A stretch of 18,304 bases of DNA, taken from Saprospiraceae bacterium. Lineage in GTDB: Bacteria > Bacteroidota > Bacteroidia > Chitinophagales > Saprospiraceae. A program made the position numbers and the translations under genes. This document shows, piece after piece, positions 8,320 through 16,565 of this stretch. The notes beneath the pieces are model-generated. The model made no database searches and was not told the origin of the DNA. It saw only the letters and a list, made by a program, of their open reading frames with translations. Location of the stretch: assembly GCA_020436865.1 (NCBI GenBank), contig JAGQXA010000377.1, positions 1 to 18,304 on the forward strand, read 5' to 3'. Within the stretch, counting starts at the first letter, position 1. Each line of letters opens with the position of its first letter.

Positions 8320-8327
8320 CAAAAATA
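8320..8327 (-). promoter_or_regulatory. Probable -7 promoter box of the second sensor kinase gene
   Basis: In gene sense the box is TATTTTTG, a full match to the Bacteroidota consensus TAnnTTTG. It ends 31 bp before the preferred ATG at 8288, giving a leader of about 25 nt. No clear -33 TTG element is seen at the usual spacing. The 27 bp between the box and the nearer operator repeat match the synthase promoter exactly. Confidence 0.6.
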
Positions 8328-8354
8328 GGTTTCGCGATCCTCCCCGCCCTCGGC

Positions 8355-8386
8355 TATTGTTCCAAAAAAGGAGAATATTGTTCCAA
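8355..8386 (-). promoter_or_regulatory. Predicted AraC-type operator: perfect 11-bp direct repeats 21 bp apart upstream of the second sensor kinase gene
   Basis: The element TTGGAACAATA (gene sense) occurs twice without mismatch at 8386-8376 and 8365-8355, starts 21 bp apart, with an unrelated 10-bp spacer. The sequence lies in the 167-bp gap between the hybrid regulator's stop (8456) and the kinase start. Tandem half-sites two helical turns apart next to the promoter are typical for AraC-family activators. The AraC domain ends the gene immediately upstream, the natural candidate to bind here. Confidence 0.65.
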
Positions 8387-8455
8387 TCGGGTGAAGGCTG
8401 CCTTTGGGGAAGGCCAGGTCAGGTGATCTTCTGCCGGGATATTGGCAAACTGCCG

Positions 8456-10468
8456 TTATTCCGGACGGGCGCTTCGGGGGGTTTCGCCGAATATCTCCTT
8501 GAAGCTGGAGGAAAAATATTTGGGGTCTTTGAATCCCACCTCGTACGCCACTTGCGAGATGTTCAGGTCGGTCGTATTCAGCAGAACTCTCGCCCGTTCC
8601 AGACGAACGATCCGGATGAAGGCCGAAGTCGACCGCCCGGTCAGGGCCTTGATCTTGCGATGTAGAGAAGTGCGGCTCATGCCGACGAACTTACAAAGTT
8701 GAAGAATACCGAAGTCTTCGTCTTCCAGGTTCTCCTCCACTGCCTGGCGCAGTTTCAGCACAAAACGATCTTCCAGGTTGGCGCCCTCGTCATCGGCGGC
8801 CGGCAGAGCCTCTGTCGAGCGGTAGCGGGACTGAAGCGTAGCGCGGAGTTCCAGCAGCTTATCCAGGCGCACCAACAACTCCTGGCGGTCGAACGGTTTT
8901 GCGAGATAGGCGTCAGCACCGCGCTGCAGGCCGGCGATCCGGGATTCCACATCTGCTTTGGCGGTCAGCAGAACGATCGGAATATGGCTGGTGCGTTCAT
9001 CGTTCTTGAGGATCTGGCACAATTCGAAGCCGTCTTTGCCCGGCATCATCACATCGCTCAGGATGAGATCGGGAATATCCTCCAACGCCCGTTCGATCCC
9101 CTGTTCCCCGTCGGTGGCCAGGGTGAGGCGATAGAGGCCCTCCAGGCAGGCTTGCAGGTAGTGTGCGACATCCGGATTGTCTTCGACGATCAGCACCTGC
9201 GGCAATTCCGCATCGACGTCGGGATGCTGGACCCAATCCGAAAGCCCGGCCAGTGCAGGAAGGCTTAGAGCGGACAACCCCGCCTCCGGGGCCTCTTCCG
9301 CCTTCGGGGCCTGCCGAAGCACCGGCAATTTCACGGTGAAGGTCGTGCCCTTGCCCTCCTGGCTTTCCACCGATATTTCTCCGTTCATCAGCCTGACCAG
9401 TTCCCGGCACAACGACAAGCCGATGCCGGTACCGCCCCGGGGCTTTGACGGACGACCGTCGCTTCCCTGGAAGAATCGTTCGAAGATGCCGGGCAGGGCG
9501 TCGGCGGAAATGCCGACACCCGTATCTTTAACCCGGAATTGCAGTTGACCGGGCGGCTCCAGGTGATCGACCAGGAGGTAGATCTGGCCCCCTTCCGGGG
9601 TGAACTTAATGGCATTGTCGAGCAAATTGGACACGATCCGCAACAGTTTCTCCGGGTCGTAGTCCATGACCAGTTCCGGCACATTCCCGAGGAAGTGCAT
9701 CCGGAGGTCGCGCGATTCGGCCCAGGCCTCGAACGATTCGAAGAGGTACCGCAGGTAGCTCACCACCTCCCCCTGCGTCGGCCGTAGCTCCATGGCGCCC
9801 GACTCCAGCTTGCGCAGATCGAGGATCTGATTGACGAGTTGCAACAGGTTCTGGCTATTGCGGCGGATCATGCCGACGCCTTTAACCAGCCACTTCTCGG
9901 GGGTTTCCTCGATCTTGTCGATCATGCCCGAAATGACGGTTAGCGGGGTGCGGAATTCGTGGGAAATATCGGTAAAGAACTGCGTTTTCAACTGGTCGAT
10001 GAGCTGCAGGCGCTCGTGGCGCTCGGCCAGTTCTTTGGCCTGCTCGACCTGCCGGACCAGTTCCGTTTCCCGGAGCGTCTTCTCGATGGTGATCTCGAGG
10101 TCGGTGAACTCGATCGGCTTGGTCACGAAATCGAAGGCGCCGAGATTCATGGCCGTCCGGATATTTTTCATATCGCCGTAGGCCGAAACCATCACCGTTT
10201 TCAGCAAAGGGCGGATCTCGCGAATGCGGTCGAGCAAGGTAAGCCCGTCCATGACCGGCATATTGATGTCGCTCAGCACCATGGTAATGGAACCGTCCTG
10301 ACCGATCATTTTGAGCGCTTCCTGCCCGTTCCCGGCAAATACAAAATCGTACTCGCCGCTGCGGACCTTATTTCGGAACCGCTGCAGGATCAGACGTTCG
10401 AACTGAGGCTCGTCATCTACGACCAGAATTCTTACTCTCGGTTGTCGTGGACTTTCGCTTGGCGACAT
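8456..10468 (-). CDS. Cytosolic hybrid regulator: receiver - histidine kinase - receiver - AraC-type DNA-binding domain
   Basis: 670 residues with no signal peptide or membrane helix. Order: receiver 1 (about 11-130; D17-D18, acceptor D67 in LSDINMP, K117), short coiled coil, HisKA with H170 in SHEFRTPL, HATPase_c (N281/N285, DTGVG from D315, GTGIGL 346-351), a 40-residue Ala/Pro/Glu-rich linker, receiver 2 (about 424-545; acceptor D472 in LSDVMMPGKDG, K524) and a C-terminal AraC HTH (about 574-668, with MSRTSLHRKIKALTG and the closing VGFKDPKYFSSSFKEIFG signature). Classical HTCS proteins carry sensor, kinase, receiver and AraC domain in one chain; here the periplasmic part is the separate gene at 10413-13868, whose end overlaps this start by 56 bp. 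The likely path is sensor kinase to D67, then control of H170, then D472, then DNA binding. It is the only DNA-binding protein in the window and the best candidate for the operators at 4592-4623 and 8355-8386. Confidence 0.94.
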   Translation of the reverse strand: MSPSESPRQPRVRILVVDDEPQFERLILQRFRNKVRSGEYDFVFAGNGQEALKMIGQDGSITMVLSDINMPVMDGLTLLDRIREIRPLLKTVMVSAYGDMKNIRTAMNLGAFDFVTKPIEFTDLEITIEKTLRETELVRQVEQAKELAERHERLQLIDQLKTQFFTDISHEFRTPLTVISGMIDKIEETPEKWLVKGVGMIRRNSQNLLQLVNQILDLRKLESGAMELRPTQGEVVSYLRYLFESFEAWAESRDLRMHFLGNVPELVMDYDPEKLLRIVSNLLDNAIKFTPEGGQIYLLVDHLEPPGQLQFRVKDTGVGISADALPGIFERFFQGSDGRPSKPRGGTGIGLSLCRELVRLMNGEISVESQEGKGTTFTVKLPVLRQAPKAEEAPEAGLSALSLPALAGLSDWVQHPDVDAELPQVLIVEDNPDVAHYLQACLEGLYRLTLATDGEQGIERALEDIPDLILSDVMMPGKDGFELCQILKNDERTSHIPIVLLTAKADVESRIAGLQRGADAYLAKPFDRQELLVRLDKLLELRATLQSRYRSTEALPAADDEGANLEDRFVLKLRQAVEENLEDEDFGILQLCKFVGMSRTSLHRKIKALTGRSTSAFIRIVRLERARVLLNTTDLNISQVAYEVGFKDPKYFSSSFKEIFGETPRSARPE

Positions 10469-13400
10469 TAGGTAAAGTTACGATGAATTCGGTAAATGTT
10501 CCTTCCTCGGTCTGTACCTCCAGCGTACCGCTGTGATGGAGCACAATATCGTGGCTGATCGACAGGCCCAGACCGGTATTGCCGTTCCCCGGTGGTTTGG
10601 TGGTGAAGAACGGATGGAAGATCTGGTCGACGAGATCGGGAGCGATGCCCGGCCCGTTGTCGCGGATGCGGATCTGTACTTTCCTGCCGAGCCGGCTTGT
10701 CGACAAGACGAGCCCGGGTGTATAGGATGCTCCTTCCTCCCGCCACTTGTGGGCGAGGGCATCGAAGGCATTGTTCAGGATATTGAGCACCACCCGGCCC
10801 AGATCTTGCGGGATCACGGCGACCAGGGGCAGATCTGCCTGTAGCCTGGTTTCGAGTTGCACCTGGAAACCGGGCCGGGTCAGTCGAAAACCGTGGTAGG
10901 CCAGTTTCAGGCTTTGCTTCACCAGTGCGTTGAGATCGGTCGCGACGAACCTCTGGTTCCCCCCCCGGATATGGTCCATCATGTTGCGAATGATCTCGTT
11001 GGTGCGCATTCCGTTCTGCCGAATGCTCTGGGCATTTTCCCGCAACTCGAGCAACAGCTGCTGCTGTAGCTGGTCCTTTGCAGAGGTGAGCGCCCCCTCT
11101 TCAGCTTGCATGGACTGCTGCAACTCTTCGACCAGATCGATCGAGCCTTCCGCAAAATTGGTGATGAAGTTAAGCGGATTCTTGATCTCGTGCGCGATCC
11201 CGGCGGTCAGTTGACCCAGGGAGGCCAGTTTTTCCTGGGCGATGAGTTGATCGCGGGCCTGCATGATCTCGGAGGTACGGGCTTCGAGTTCGCGTTCAAG
11301 CCGCTCGCGGGCGATCCGCTGGCGATACATCCAGCCGGCTACCAGTCCGGCTAAGAGCAGAAAACACAAAACGTAGAACCACAATTGGCGGTAGAAGAAT
11401 TCGCGCACGTGGACCGGGATCACCAGCGGTTCGGTGGTCCAGTTTCCCCGGTAGTCGCTGCCCTGCACGAGAATGCGATACTTGCCGGGAGGCAGGTCGT
11501 TCAGGTTGAGTTCCGGGTTTCCCCCGATGAAGGTCCAGTTCTCGCGGCGGTTATTCCCCAGCCCTTCCAGTCGGTAGGCATAGCGATGGCCTTCCGGATT
11601 CACCAGGCTGGAAAGGGCGAAGCGCAGACCGAGATAGCGGTGAGTGGCCGGCAGTTCGATCCGTACAGGATCGGACAGGCCGAACAGCTGAGTGGTGTCG
11701 GCCGCCTTTTTGGCGTCGAAATAGGTGAGGGCGGAAAGGTAGATCCGGAGGTCCTGCCGGCGAAGCAATTGCTCTTTGACCGGCTTCGGTTCGATCACGT
11801 TGAGGCCGTCGATGGTTCCGAAGAGCAGGCGGCCCCGACTGTCCTTCAGGGAGGAAAAGCGATTAAACTCATTATTGGAAAGCCCGTCCTCTTCGAAGAC
11901 TCGGCTCAACACCTTGCCTGTCGGGGTAACCAGGGTCAATCCGTTGTAAGTGGCCAACCATCTGGCGCCTTCCGCGTCGGGCAGGATGCCGACAACCGTG
12001 TTGTTCGACAAACCGCTCCGCTGATCGACGATCGTAAGGGCTCCGGAAGGGGGATCGAGGATGTGCAGTCCGGCATGGAAGGTGCCGAACCAGATCCGCC
12101 CGACCTCGTCTTCGTGCAGGCACATGATGCGCTCGTCCTGAAATCCGTCTTCGAGTCCATACCGGCGCGTTTCCCCGGAAACGAGATCGACGCGGTAGAG
12201 GCCCTTCAGGCTGGCCACCCACAGGCTGCTGTCGCGGCTAACCAGCAGTTCGTTAACGGTGCCCTCGACGGAAAGGCTTTTTCCACCTTGAAGGGCCGGA
12301 CGGACCTCATCGGTTTCGAGATCGCAATAGAGCAGATCCCGCGACCTCGTCAGCAGGAACATGCTTTTCCCGTCGTGAATGGTGAAGCGGTTAAAGTGCT
12401 CGCCGACCGGCAGCAAGGTACAGTCGCCTCCGGCATTCAGTCGCAGCAGTTTATCTTTCGCGCAGAAGTACACCCGGCCCAACCGGTCGGTTCCGACCGA
12501 ACTCTGGCTGGACAGGCCCTGATCTTGTTCGCTTTCGCATAGTTGGTCGTAGGAGACAAAGACGCTCGATAGCGGCTCGCCGATGGAAAGCCGGCTGAGC
12601 CCTCCCTGGCCCCCGATCTGGACGAGGTAGCGATCAGTGCCTGGTTCGACGATCCCCCGGCACGCCTCTCCGGGCAGATAGGTCGACAAAGAGCCGAACA
12701 GCTTCAGATCGGCCACTACCAGTCCGCCACTCGACACGACATAAGCCCGTTCCCGGAAATCTTCGCTCCATACCTGCTGGATGCGCGTATTCTCATAGCG
12801 CGATCCGGCCAGGCAAGACTTCAGGACGGAGCTGTAGTCATATCGGTTGCCCGCTTTGTCCACCAGGATCGCGTCGAATTGCTGTGAGGGATACTGCACC
12901 AAATACAGGAGGTTCCCCTGGCGGTCGGTATACAACCCGGATTTTCTTAGTTCGGGGAGGTTGGATGAGCCGGCGGAGGGAAAGGGGAAGAATTCCTCGA
13001 TGTGTTTGCCGGAAGGGTCGAAGCGAAAGTATTTACCCCAGCCGGAAAGCAAGACCACGATCTGTCCGTTCGGGTCCTCTGCCACTGATCCCAGTATCCA
13101 GGCGGAGGATATGCGCGCCGGCACGTCTGTCGTGCCGAACAGATCTTCCAGAGAAAAACCTTTGACCGCTCCGCTTTGGAGATCGATCTTCCAGAAGATC
13201 TGATCTTTTTGCCAATTCCGCTCCAGGCCCGTCTTGATGCCAGGCAGCTCCAGGTACCACAGGTCGGTGTCGGTCAAACACCAGGAGTCTGGAGAAGTCC
13301 AGGGCCGACCCCGGCGAAACTCGTTGGTGGTCGGCCATTCGGCGATCAGGCGAAGCGCTCCCTGACCGTAGCGGTAGACCTGGTTCTTCCCCGGCAAAGC

Positions 13401-13868
13401 GGCGTAGAGGAGAACCTCGCCACCGGCAGTCCGGTCCATGAACTGGATCTCTGCCGCCGGTTCTTCCAGGGAGAAATGCCAGGTGCTATCGCTTTCCAGA
13501 TCGAACAGGAAAAAGCGGTTGGTCTGACGAAAGAAGCCGTACATTCTTCCCCGGTCGTCGAAGCCCGCCAACGCGGCCTGGCCCTCCAATTGTTCCGGCG
13601 TGCCGCCGAGCCGGTAGGACTGTGATGCTTGCCCGTCGAACCGGTAGAAGGAGAACGACTTGTGTTCACTCTGGGAGAAACAGGGATTGACCCAGAACCT
13701 GCCCTGCTCATCCAACAGGCAACTGTAGGCGCAGGAGATCGGCAGCCCGTCCTCGATGTCGAAATTCGATACATTGGAAGCCTCCAGCCGGGGCAGGTCC
13801 TCCTGAGCGTCAAGCGCGCTACAAAGCAGGAGCAGGAAGATCGGCACTATGACGTAGGGTCCTGGCAT
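10413..13868 (-). CDS. Propeller-type membrane sensor histidine kinase, sensor half of a two-piece HTCS
   Basis: 1151 residues. A signal peptide covers about 1-21 (ALDA before QED; C16 does not form a convincing lipobox). Residues about 25-700 form a periplasmic propeller whose first blades are more degenerate than those of the other sensors here; clear Reg_prop blades appear near the end (IWFGTFHAGLHILDP, LLFGTIDGLNVIEP). A Y_Y_Y domain (about 745-820), one membrane helix (about 829-848) and a coiled coil lead to HisKA with H893 in AGIAHEIKNPLN and HATPase_c (N1029/N1033, DNGPG from D1070, TGLGLSIS near 1098). Key catalytic residues are intact. There is no receiver domain; the last codons run past the start of the hybrid regulator in another frame, so the two are probably translationally coupled and this protein should phosphorylate the regulator's first receiver. 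The ligand is unknown; propeller sensors in this phylum often sense glycans, but no polysaccharide-use genes flank it. Confidence 0.93.
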   Translation of the reverse strand: MPGPYVIVPIFLLLLCSALDAQEDLPRLEASNVSNFDIEDGLPISCAYSCLLDEQGRFWVNPCFSQSEHKSFSFYRFDGQASQSYRLGGTPEQLEGQAALAGFDDRGRMYGFFRQTNRFFLFDLESDSTWHFSLEEPAAEIQFMDRTAGGEVLLYAALPGKNQVYRYGQGALRLIAEWPTTNEFRRGRPWTSPDSWCLTDTDLWYLELPGIKTGLERNWQKDQIFWKIDLQSGAVKGFSLEDLFGTTDVPARISSAWILGSVAEDPNGQIVVLLSGWGKYFRFDPSGKHIEEFFPFPSAGSSNLPELRKSGLYTDRQGNLLYLVQYPSQQFDAILVDKAGNRYDYSSVLKSCLAGSRYENTRIQQVWSEDFRERAYVVSSGGLVVADLKLFGSLSTYLPGEACRGIVEPGTDRYLVQIGGQGGLSRLSIGEPLSSVFVSYDQLCESEQDQGLSSQSSVGTDRLGRVYFCAKDKLLRLNAGGDCTLLPVGEHFNRFTIHDGKSMFLLTRSRDLLYCDLETDEVRPALQGGKSLSVEGTVNELLVSRDSSLWVASLKGLYRVDLVSGETRRYGLEDGFQDERIMCLHEDEVGRIWFGTFHAGLHILDPPSGALTIVDQRSGLSNNTVVGILPDAEGARWLATYNGLTLVTPTGKVLSRVFEEDGLSNNEFNRFSSLKDSRGRLLFGTIDGLNVIEPKPVKEQLLRRQDLRIYLSALTYFDAKKAADTTQLFGLSDPVRIELPATHRYLGLRFALSSLVNPEGHRYAYRLEGLGNNRRENWTFIGGNPELNLNDLPPGKYRILVQGSDYRGNWTTEPLVIPVHVREFFYRQLWFYVLCFLLLAGLVAGWMYRQRIARERLERELEARTSEIMQARDQLIAQEKLASLGQLTAGIAHEIKNPLNFITNFAEGSIDLVEELQQSMQAEEGALTSAKDQLQQQLLLELRENAQSIRQNGMRTNEIIRNMMDHIRGGNQRFVATDLNALVKQSLKLAYHGFRLTRPGFQVQLETRLQADLPLVAVIPQDLGRVVLNILNNAFDALAHKWREEGASYTPGLVLSTSRLGRKVQIRIRDNGPGIAPDLVDQIFHPFFTTKPPGNGNTGLGLSISHDIVLHHSGTLEVQTEEGTFTEFIVTLPNVAKRKSTTTESKNSGRR

Positions 13869-13893
13869 GGGGCGAAGGCGTTTTCGGTCTGTG

Positions 13894-13901
13894 CAAAGAT
13901 A
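13894..13901 (-). promoter_or_regulatory. Probable -7 promoter box of the first sensor kinase / hybrid regulator operon
   Basis: In gene sense the box is TATCTTTG, a full match to TAnnTTTG, 25 bp before the ATG at 13868. The 95-bp gap to the divergent glycosyltransferase gene holds both promoters. The 21-bp direct repeat found at the other two minus-strand promoters is absent at the equivalent position, so this operon does not appear to regulate itself through that site. Confidence 0.5.
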
Positions 13902-13963
13902 GAAAAGCCCGGAAGCTTGGGCACCTGGGAATGGGGTATTTTAAAAAACGCCATCTTTGTGGA

Positions 13964-15637
13964 ATGAAACGCCTAAGCTGGCCACATTTCCTCGGGATCT
14001 GGCTGATCGTTAACCTTCTGCAAAGCGCCTTCACCGAATTGTTCCATGACGAGGCGCATTTCTGGATGTTCTCGCAGCACCTGGATTGGGGCTTTTGGGA
14101 CCATCCGCCGGCCGCGCCTTTGCTCATTTTCCTCGGCTACGCACTGATCCCGAACGAATTAGGGGTTCGACTGTTCATGGTCCTGTCGAGCGTGCTGACG
14201 ATCTTCCTGATCTACCGGCTGTTGCGGCCTGCCGACGACCGCCTGTTCTTTCTCCTCGTCTTTTCCATCTTCCTCATCCACATCGGCGGGTTCATGGCGG
14301 CGCCCGACATCCCGCTGCTGCTGGCTACCGCCGCCTTTTTCTTCGCCTACCGGCACTACGCCGGGCAGGATCGCTGGCAGACCGCCCTCCTGCTCGGCCT
14401 GATCGTGGCAGCCATGGCCTACAGCAAATACCACGGCGCCGTCATCCTGCTCTTTGCCCTGCTGGGCAATCTGTCGTTGCTGCGGCGACCGAGCTTCTAT
14501 CTCATTCCCTTTGTGGCCCTGCTCCTCTTCTTGCCGCACCTGCACTGGCAGTGGGTGCGCGACTTTCCCACTTTCCACTATCACCTGGTCGACCGGGGGC
14601 AGGACGAGTATCATTGGACCTTCGTTCTCGACTACATCGGCGGGCAGTTGTTGGTTTTGGGGCCCTTCGTCGCCATTCCCCTGCTGATCGCCGCCTTCCG
14701 GCAAAAACCGGCCGACGCTTTCGAACGAAGTCTGAAATGGAGCATGATCGGCGTGTTCGGTTTTTTCCTGTTCCGCAGCTTTTCGGAGCGCACGGAGGCC
14801 AACTGGACTGCCACAGCCATCGTACCGCTGATCTACCTCTCCTATCGCTTTCTGGAGGACCGACAGATATGGCAGCGGTGGATCTACCGCCTGGCCATTC
14901 CCAGCTTCGCGCTCTTTTTCCTCTTCCGACTGTACCTGATCGTCGACTTTCTACCGACGGAAAACAAAGCCCGCAACGAGTTTCACGGCTGGGATCGCTG
15001 GGCAGCCGATATCAGCGCGCTGGCGGGCGAAAGGCCGGTGGTGTTCTACAATTCGTACCGTAGCCCCTCCAAGTACCAGTTCTATTCCGGAAAATTCGCC
15101 CACGCGCTCAACACCTGGGGACAGTCGGGCAACCAGTACGACCTGATGCCCGAGCAGGCAGAGCGCCTGCAGGGGAAAGAAGTGGTGATCGTATCGCAGG
15201 AACTGGATGACGAGACGCCGATCTTCCCCGGCGGCATACAGCATACGTTTTACAAGATCGTCGACGACTACCGCTCTTACTCCTACCCCCGCGTCTGGGT
15301 CGAGATCGACGATCCGCCCGCCGCCCTGCCGCCAGACACCACGGTACTGCTCCACATTCGCATCAGCAACCGCACCGACCACGAGATCGATTTCACCGCC
15401 GGCAGCAGGCCGGTCGATCTCTATTTTCACGTCTACGACCGCAATGAACCGGTGCTGTTCGATTGCGCCCTGGAGCAATTGCCCTTCGACCGCTTAAGAC
15501 CTCGCGAAACCGTTGAGACCATCGCCCTGCTCGCCACGCCCACCAGTCCGGGCGCCTATCGCTACCGCTTCACCTTCCACGTGCGCGGCCTCCACAATGG
15601 GCGCAATGGGCATTTTCACGAACTCCGGGTGATGTAA
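13964..15637 (+). CDS. GT-C membrane glycosyltransferase (PMT_2/GT39-like, dolichol-phosphate-mannose transferase superfamily)
   Basis: 557 residues from the ATG at 13964; the frame is open to 13931, but the inner start gives a normal first membrane helix (about 9-25). The first periplasmic loop carries the catalytic-type acidic pair D29-E30 in FHDEAHFW, followed by DHPP, and the second loop has the APDIP motif, as in PMT/ArnT-like enzymes that move a sugar from a polyprenyl phosphate to a periplasmic acceptor. About ten hydrophobic helices span the first 340 residues, with SKYHG after the helix near 155. The last 200 or so residues are soluble and end in a beta-rich, Ig-like segment unusual for the minimal family. 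The sugar and acceptor are not deducible. It is divergent from the sensor kinase operon. CATCTTTG (13952-13959) resembles a -7 box but lies so close to the ATG that the transcript would be leaderless; I do not rely on it. Confidence 0.85.
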   Translation: MKRLSWPHFLGIWLIVNLLQSAFTELFHDEAHFWMFSQHLDWGFWDHPPAAPLLIFLGYALIPNELGVRLFMVLSSVLTIFLIYRLLRPADDRLFFLLVFSIFLIHIGGFMAAPDIPLLLATAAFFFAYRHYAGQDRWQTALLLGLIVAAMAYSKYHGAVILLFALLGNLSLLRRPSFYLIPFVALLLFLPHLHWQWVRDFPTFHYHLVDRGQDEYHWTFVLDYIGGQLLVLGPFVAIPLLIAAFRQKPADAFERSLKWSMIGVFGFFLFRSFSERTEANWTATAIVPLIYLSYRFLEDRQIWQRWIYRLAIPSFALFFLFRLYLIVDFLPTENKARNEFHGWDRWAADISALAGERPVVFYNSYRSPSKYQFYSGKFAHALNTWGQSGNQYDLMPEQAERLQGKEVVIVSQELDDETPIFPGGIQHTFYKIVDDYRSYSYPRVWVEIDDPPAALPPDTTVLLHIRISNRTDHEIDFTAGSRPVDLYFHVYDRNEPVLFDCALEQLPFDRLRPRETVETIALLATPTSPGAYRYRFTFHVRGLHNGRNGHFHELRVM

Positions 15638-15651
15638 GGGGGCCAATGGTC

Positions 15652-15664
15652 CGAAGGTCCTTCG
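15652..15664. terminator. Weak candidate hairpin between converging genes
   Basis: The 77-bp gap between the converging genes holds CGAAGG-T-CCTTCG, a perfect palindrome flanked by two mismatches and two more pairs. It lacks a T-run, so a classical intrinsic terminator is doubtful. The nonamer ctgccaact also occurs twice, at 15681 and 15701. Nothing else is seen here. Confidence 0.25.
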
Positions 15665-15714
15665 ATCCTTGAGGAAAACCCTGCCAACTGCATCTGCTTA
15701 CTGCCAACTACCCC

Positions 15715-16167
15715 CTACTCATTCACCACCCTGATCCCTTCGCAGCAGATCTCCAGGGTTTCCATGAGGGGGCCGCGGCCATAGGCGTCGAGATCGGAAT
15801 AGCTCAGGCGCACGGGATAGGCGCTTTCGATCCTCCAGCTGACCACGGGTTCGTGGTTTTCGTTCAGCAGGGAAATGACCATGTCCCGACGGAAGATAGA
15901 CCCTTTGCTTCCGCCTTCTTCGAAGCGCACCGTTTCCCGCCACCATTCGTAGAATTCGTTATCGCCCCGAAACACCGGGCGGTCCAGGAAGAAGTTCTCG
16001 AACACCCGTTGAGTCGGGGCGTTGGCGTTCGAGTATTCCGGCGAGGCGCCATGGCGGATGGCCATAGGGCTGTTGCTCATGGCCAGGTTGCGCACGCGGG
16101 TGAAGCCGATCCTGGCGCCGCCCCATTCTACCATGAAATGAAAGTTGGGAAGTGGATAGTCTGCCAT
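15715..16167 (-). CDS. T4 gp19-like tail-tube protein of contractile injection system type
   Basis: 150 residues from the ATG at 16167; the longer frame to 16512 is only a shadow of the next gene. The sequence fits the phage T4 gp19 / extracellular contractile injection system inner-tube family (PF06841-type): YPLPNFHFMVEWGG near the start, GASPEYSNAN, a strand ending RPVFRGDNEFYEWW, the RRDMVISLLNENHEPVVSW core and a final ETLEICCEGIRV. Such proteins stack as hexamers to form the tube inside a contractile sheath. No sheath, baseplate, spike or ATPase gene lies nearby, so this copy is an orphan or the edge of a larger locus outside the window. It follows the small unknown gene by 29 bp on the same strand, probably as an operon. 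Compared with family members I remember, the segment after the first strands (VRNLAMSNSP) looks divergent. The family is fairly certain; participation in a functional injection system is not. Confidence 0.85.
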   Translation of the reverse strand: MADYPLPNFHFMVEWGGARIGFTRVRNLAMSNSPMAIRHGASPEYSNANAPTQRVFENFFLDRPVFRGDNEFYEWWRETVRFEEGGSKGSIFRRDMVISLLNENHEPVVSWRIESAYPVRLSYSDLDAYGRGPLMETLEICCEGIRVVNE

Positions 16168-16196
16168 TTTCTCTAGGGGTTTGATGATGAACGTGA

Positions 16197-16565
16197 TCAG
16201 ATGGAAGAGGCCGAGCTGTGGAGAGGAAGGTCTTCGTAGATCCGCAGATCGTGCGGAAAGGACTTCTTCAGCGTATCTCCGTCTTCGACCTTGTACCGGA
16301 TGCGGACCTTGAGCTCGCGCTCCTCCTGGTGGGCCAGGAAGGCCGGAAGCGTATCCACAAAAATGCGGATCTCCTTGCGCGGGGCGAGATACCGCAGGCG
16401 CCGAAAAACAGGCAACTGATCGATCCGCAGCGTTCTGCTCCGCCCGTAGAGCGGGGTACTGAACTCGAACTTCAGATCGAAGGCCGGACCTTCGGAAAGG
16501 TTGCGGATGCACAGAAAGAAAGCTTCTTCCTGCAGTTCGAAATCGACGACGATATTGGGATCCAT
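16197..16565 (-). CDS. Unknown 122-residue protein, probably a beta-sandwich, upstream of the tail-tube gene
   Basis: I do not recognise a named family. The protein has no signal peptide or membrane segment. Alternating hydrophobic strands (NIVVDFELQ, FFLCIRNLSEGPAFDLKFEF, EIRIFVDTLPAFL, ELKVRIRYKV) suggest an Ig-like or C2-like beta-sandwich. It ends 29 bp before the tail-tube gene on the same strand. The ATG at 16565 follows a leader containing TACCTTTC (16606-16599), a weak -7-like box. Linkage suggests a role as an accessory or adaptor of the tube protein, but this is inference from position alone. Confidence 0.75.
   Translation of the reverse strand: MDPNIVVDFELQEEAFFLCIRNLSEGPAFDLKFEFSTPLYGRSRTLRIDQLPVFRRLRYLAPRKEIRIFVDTLPAFLAHQEERELKVRIRYKVEDGDTLKKSFPHDLRIYEDLPLHSSASSI

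Noticed and set aside
11385..12542. A 385-codon plus-strand open frame inside the first sensor kinase.
   Set aside because: Shadow frame opposite conserved propeller and Y_Y_Y sequence; no start signal or domain.
14159..14704. A 181-codon minus-strand open frame within the glycosyltransferase.
   Set aside because: Antisense of transmembrane helices, giving a low-complexity hydrophilic product.
16168..16512. The 115-residue N-terminal extension of the tail-tube open frame.
   Set aside because: It overlaps the small unknown gene in another frame, is Arg/Pro-rich and unlike the family; the ATG at 16167 gives the normal family start.
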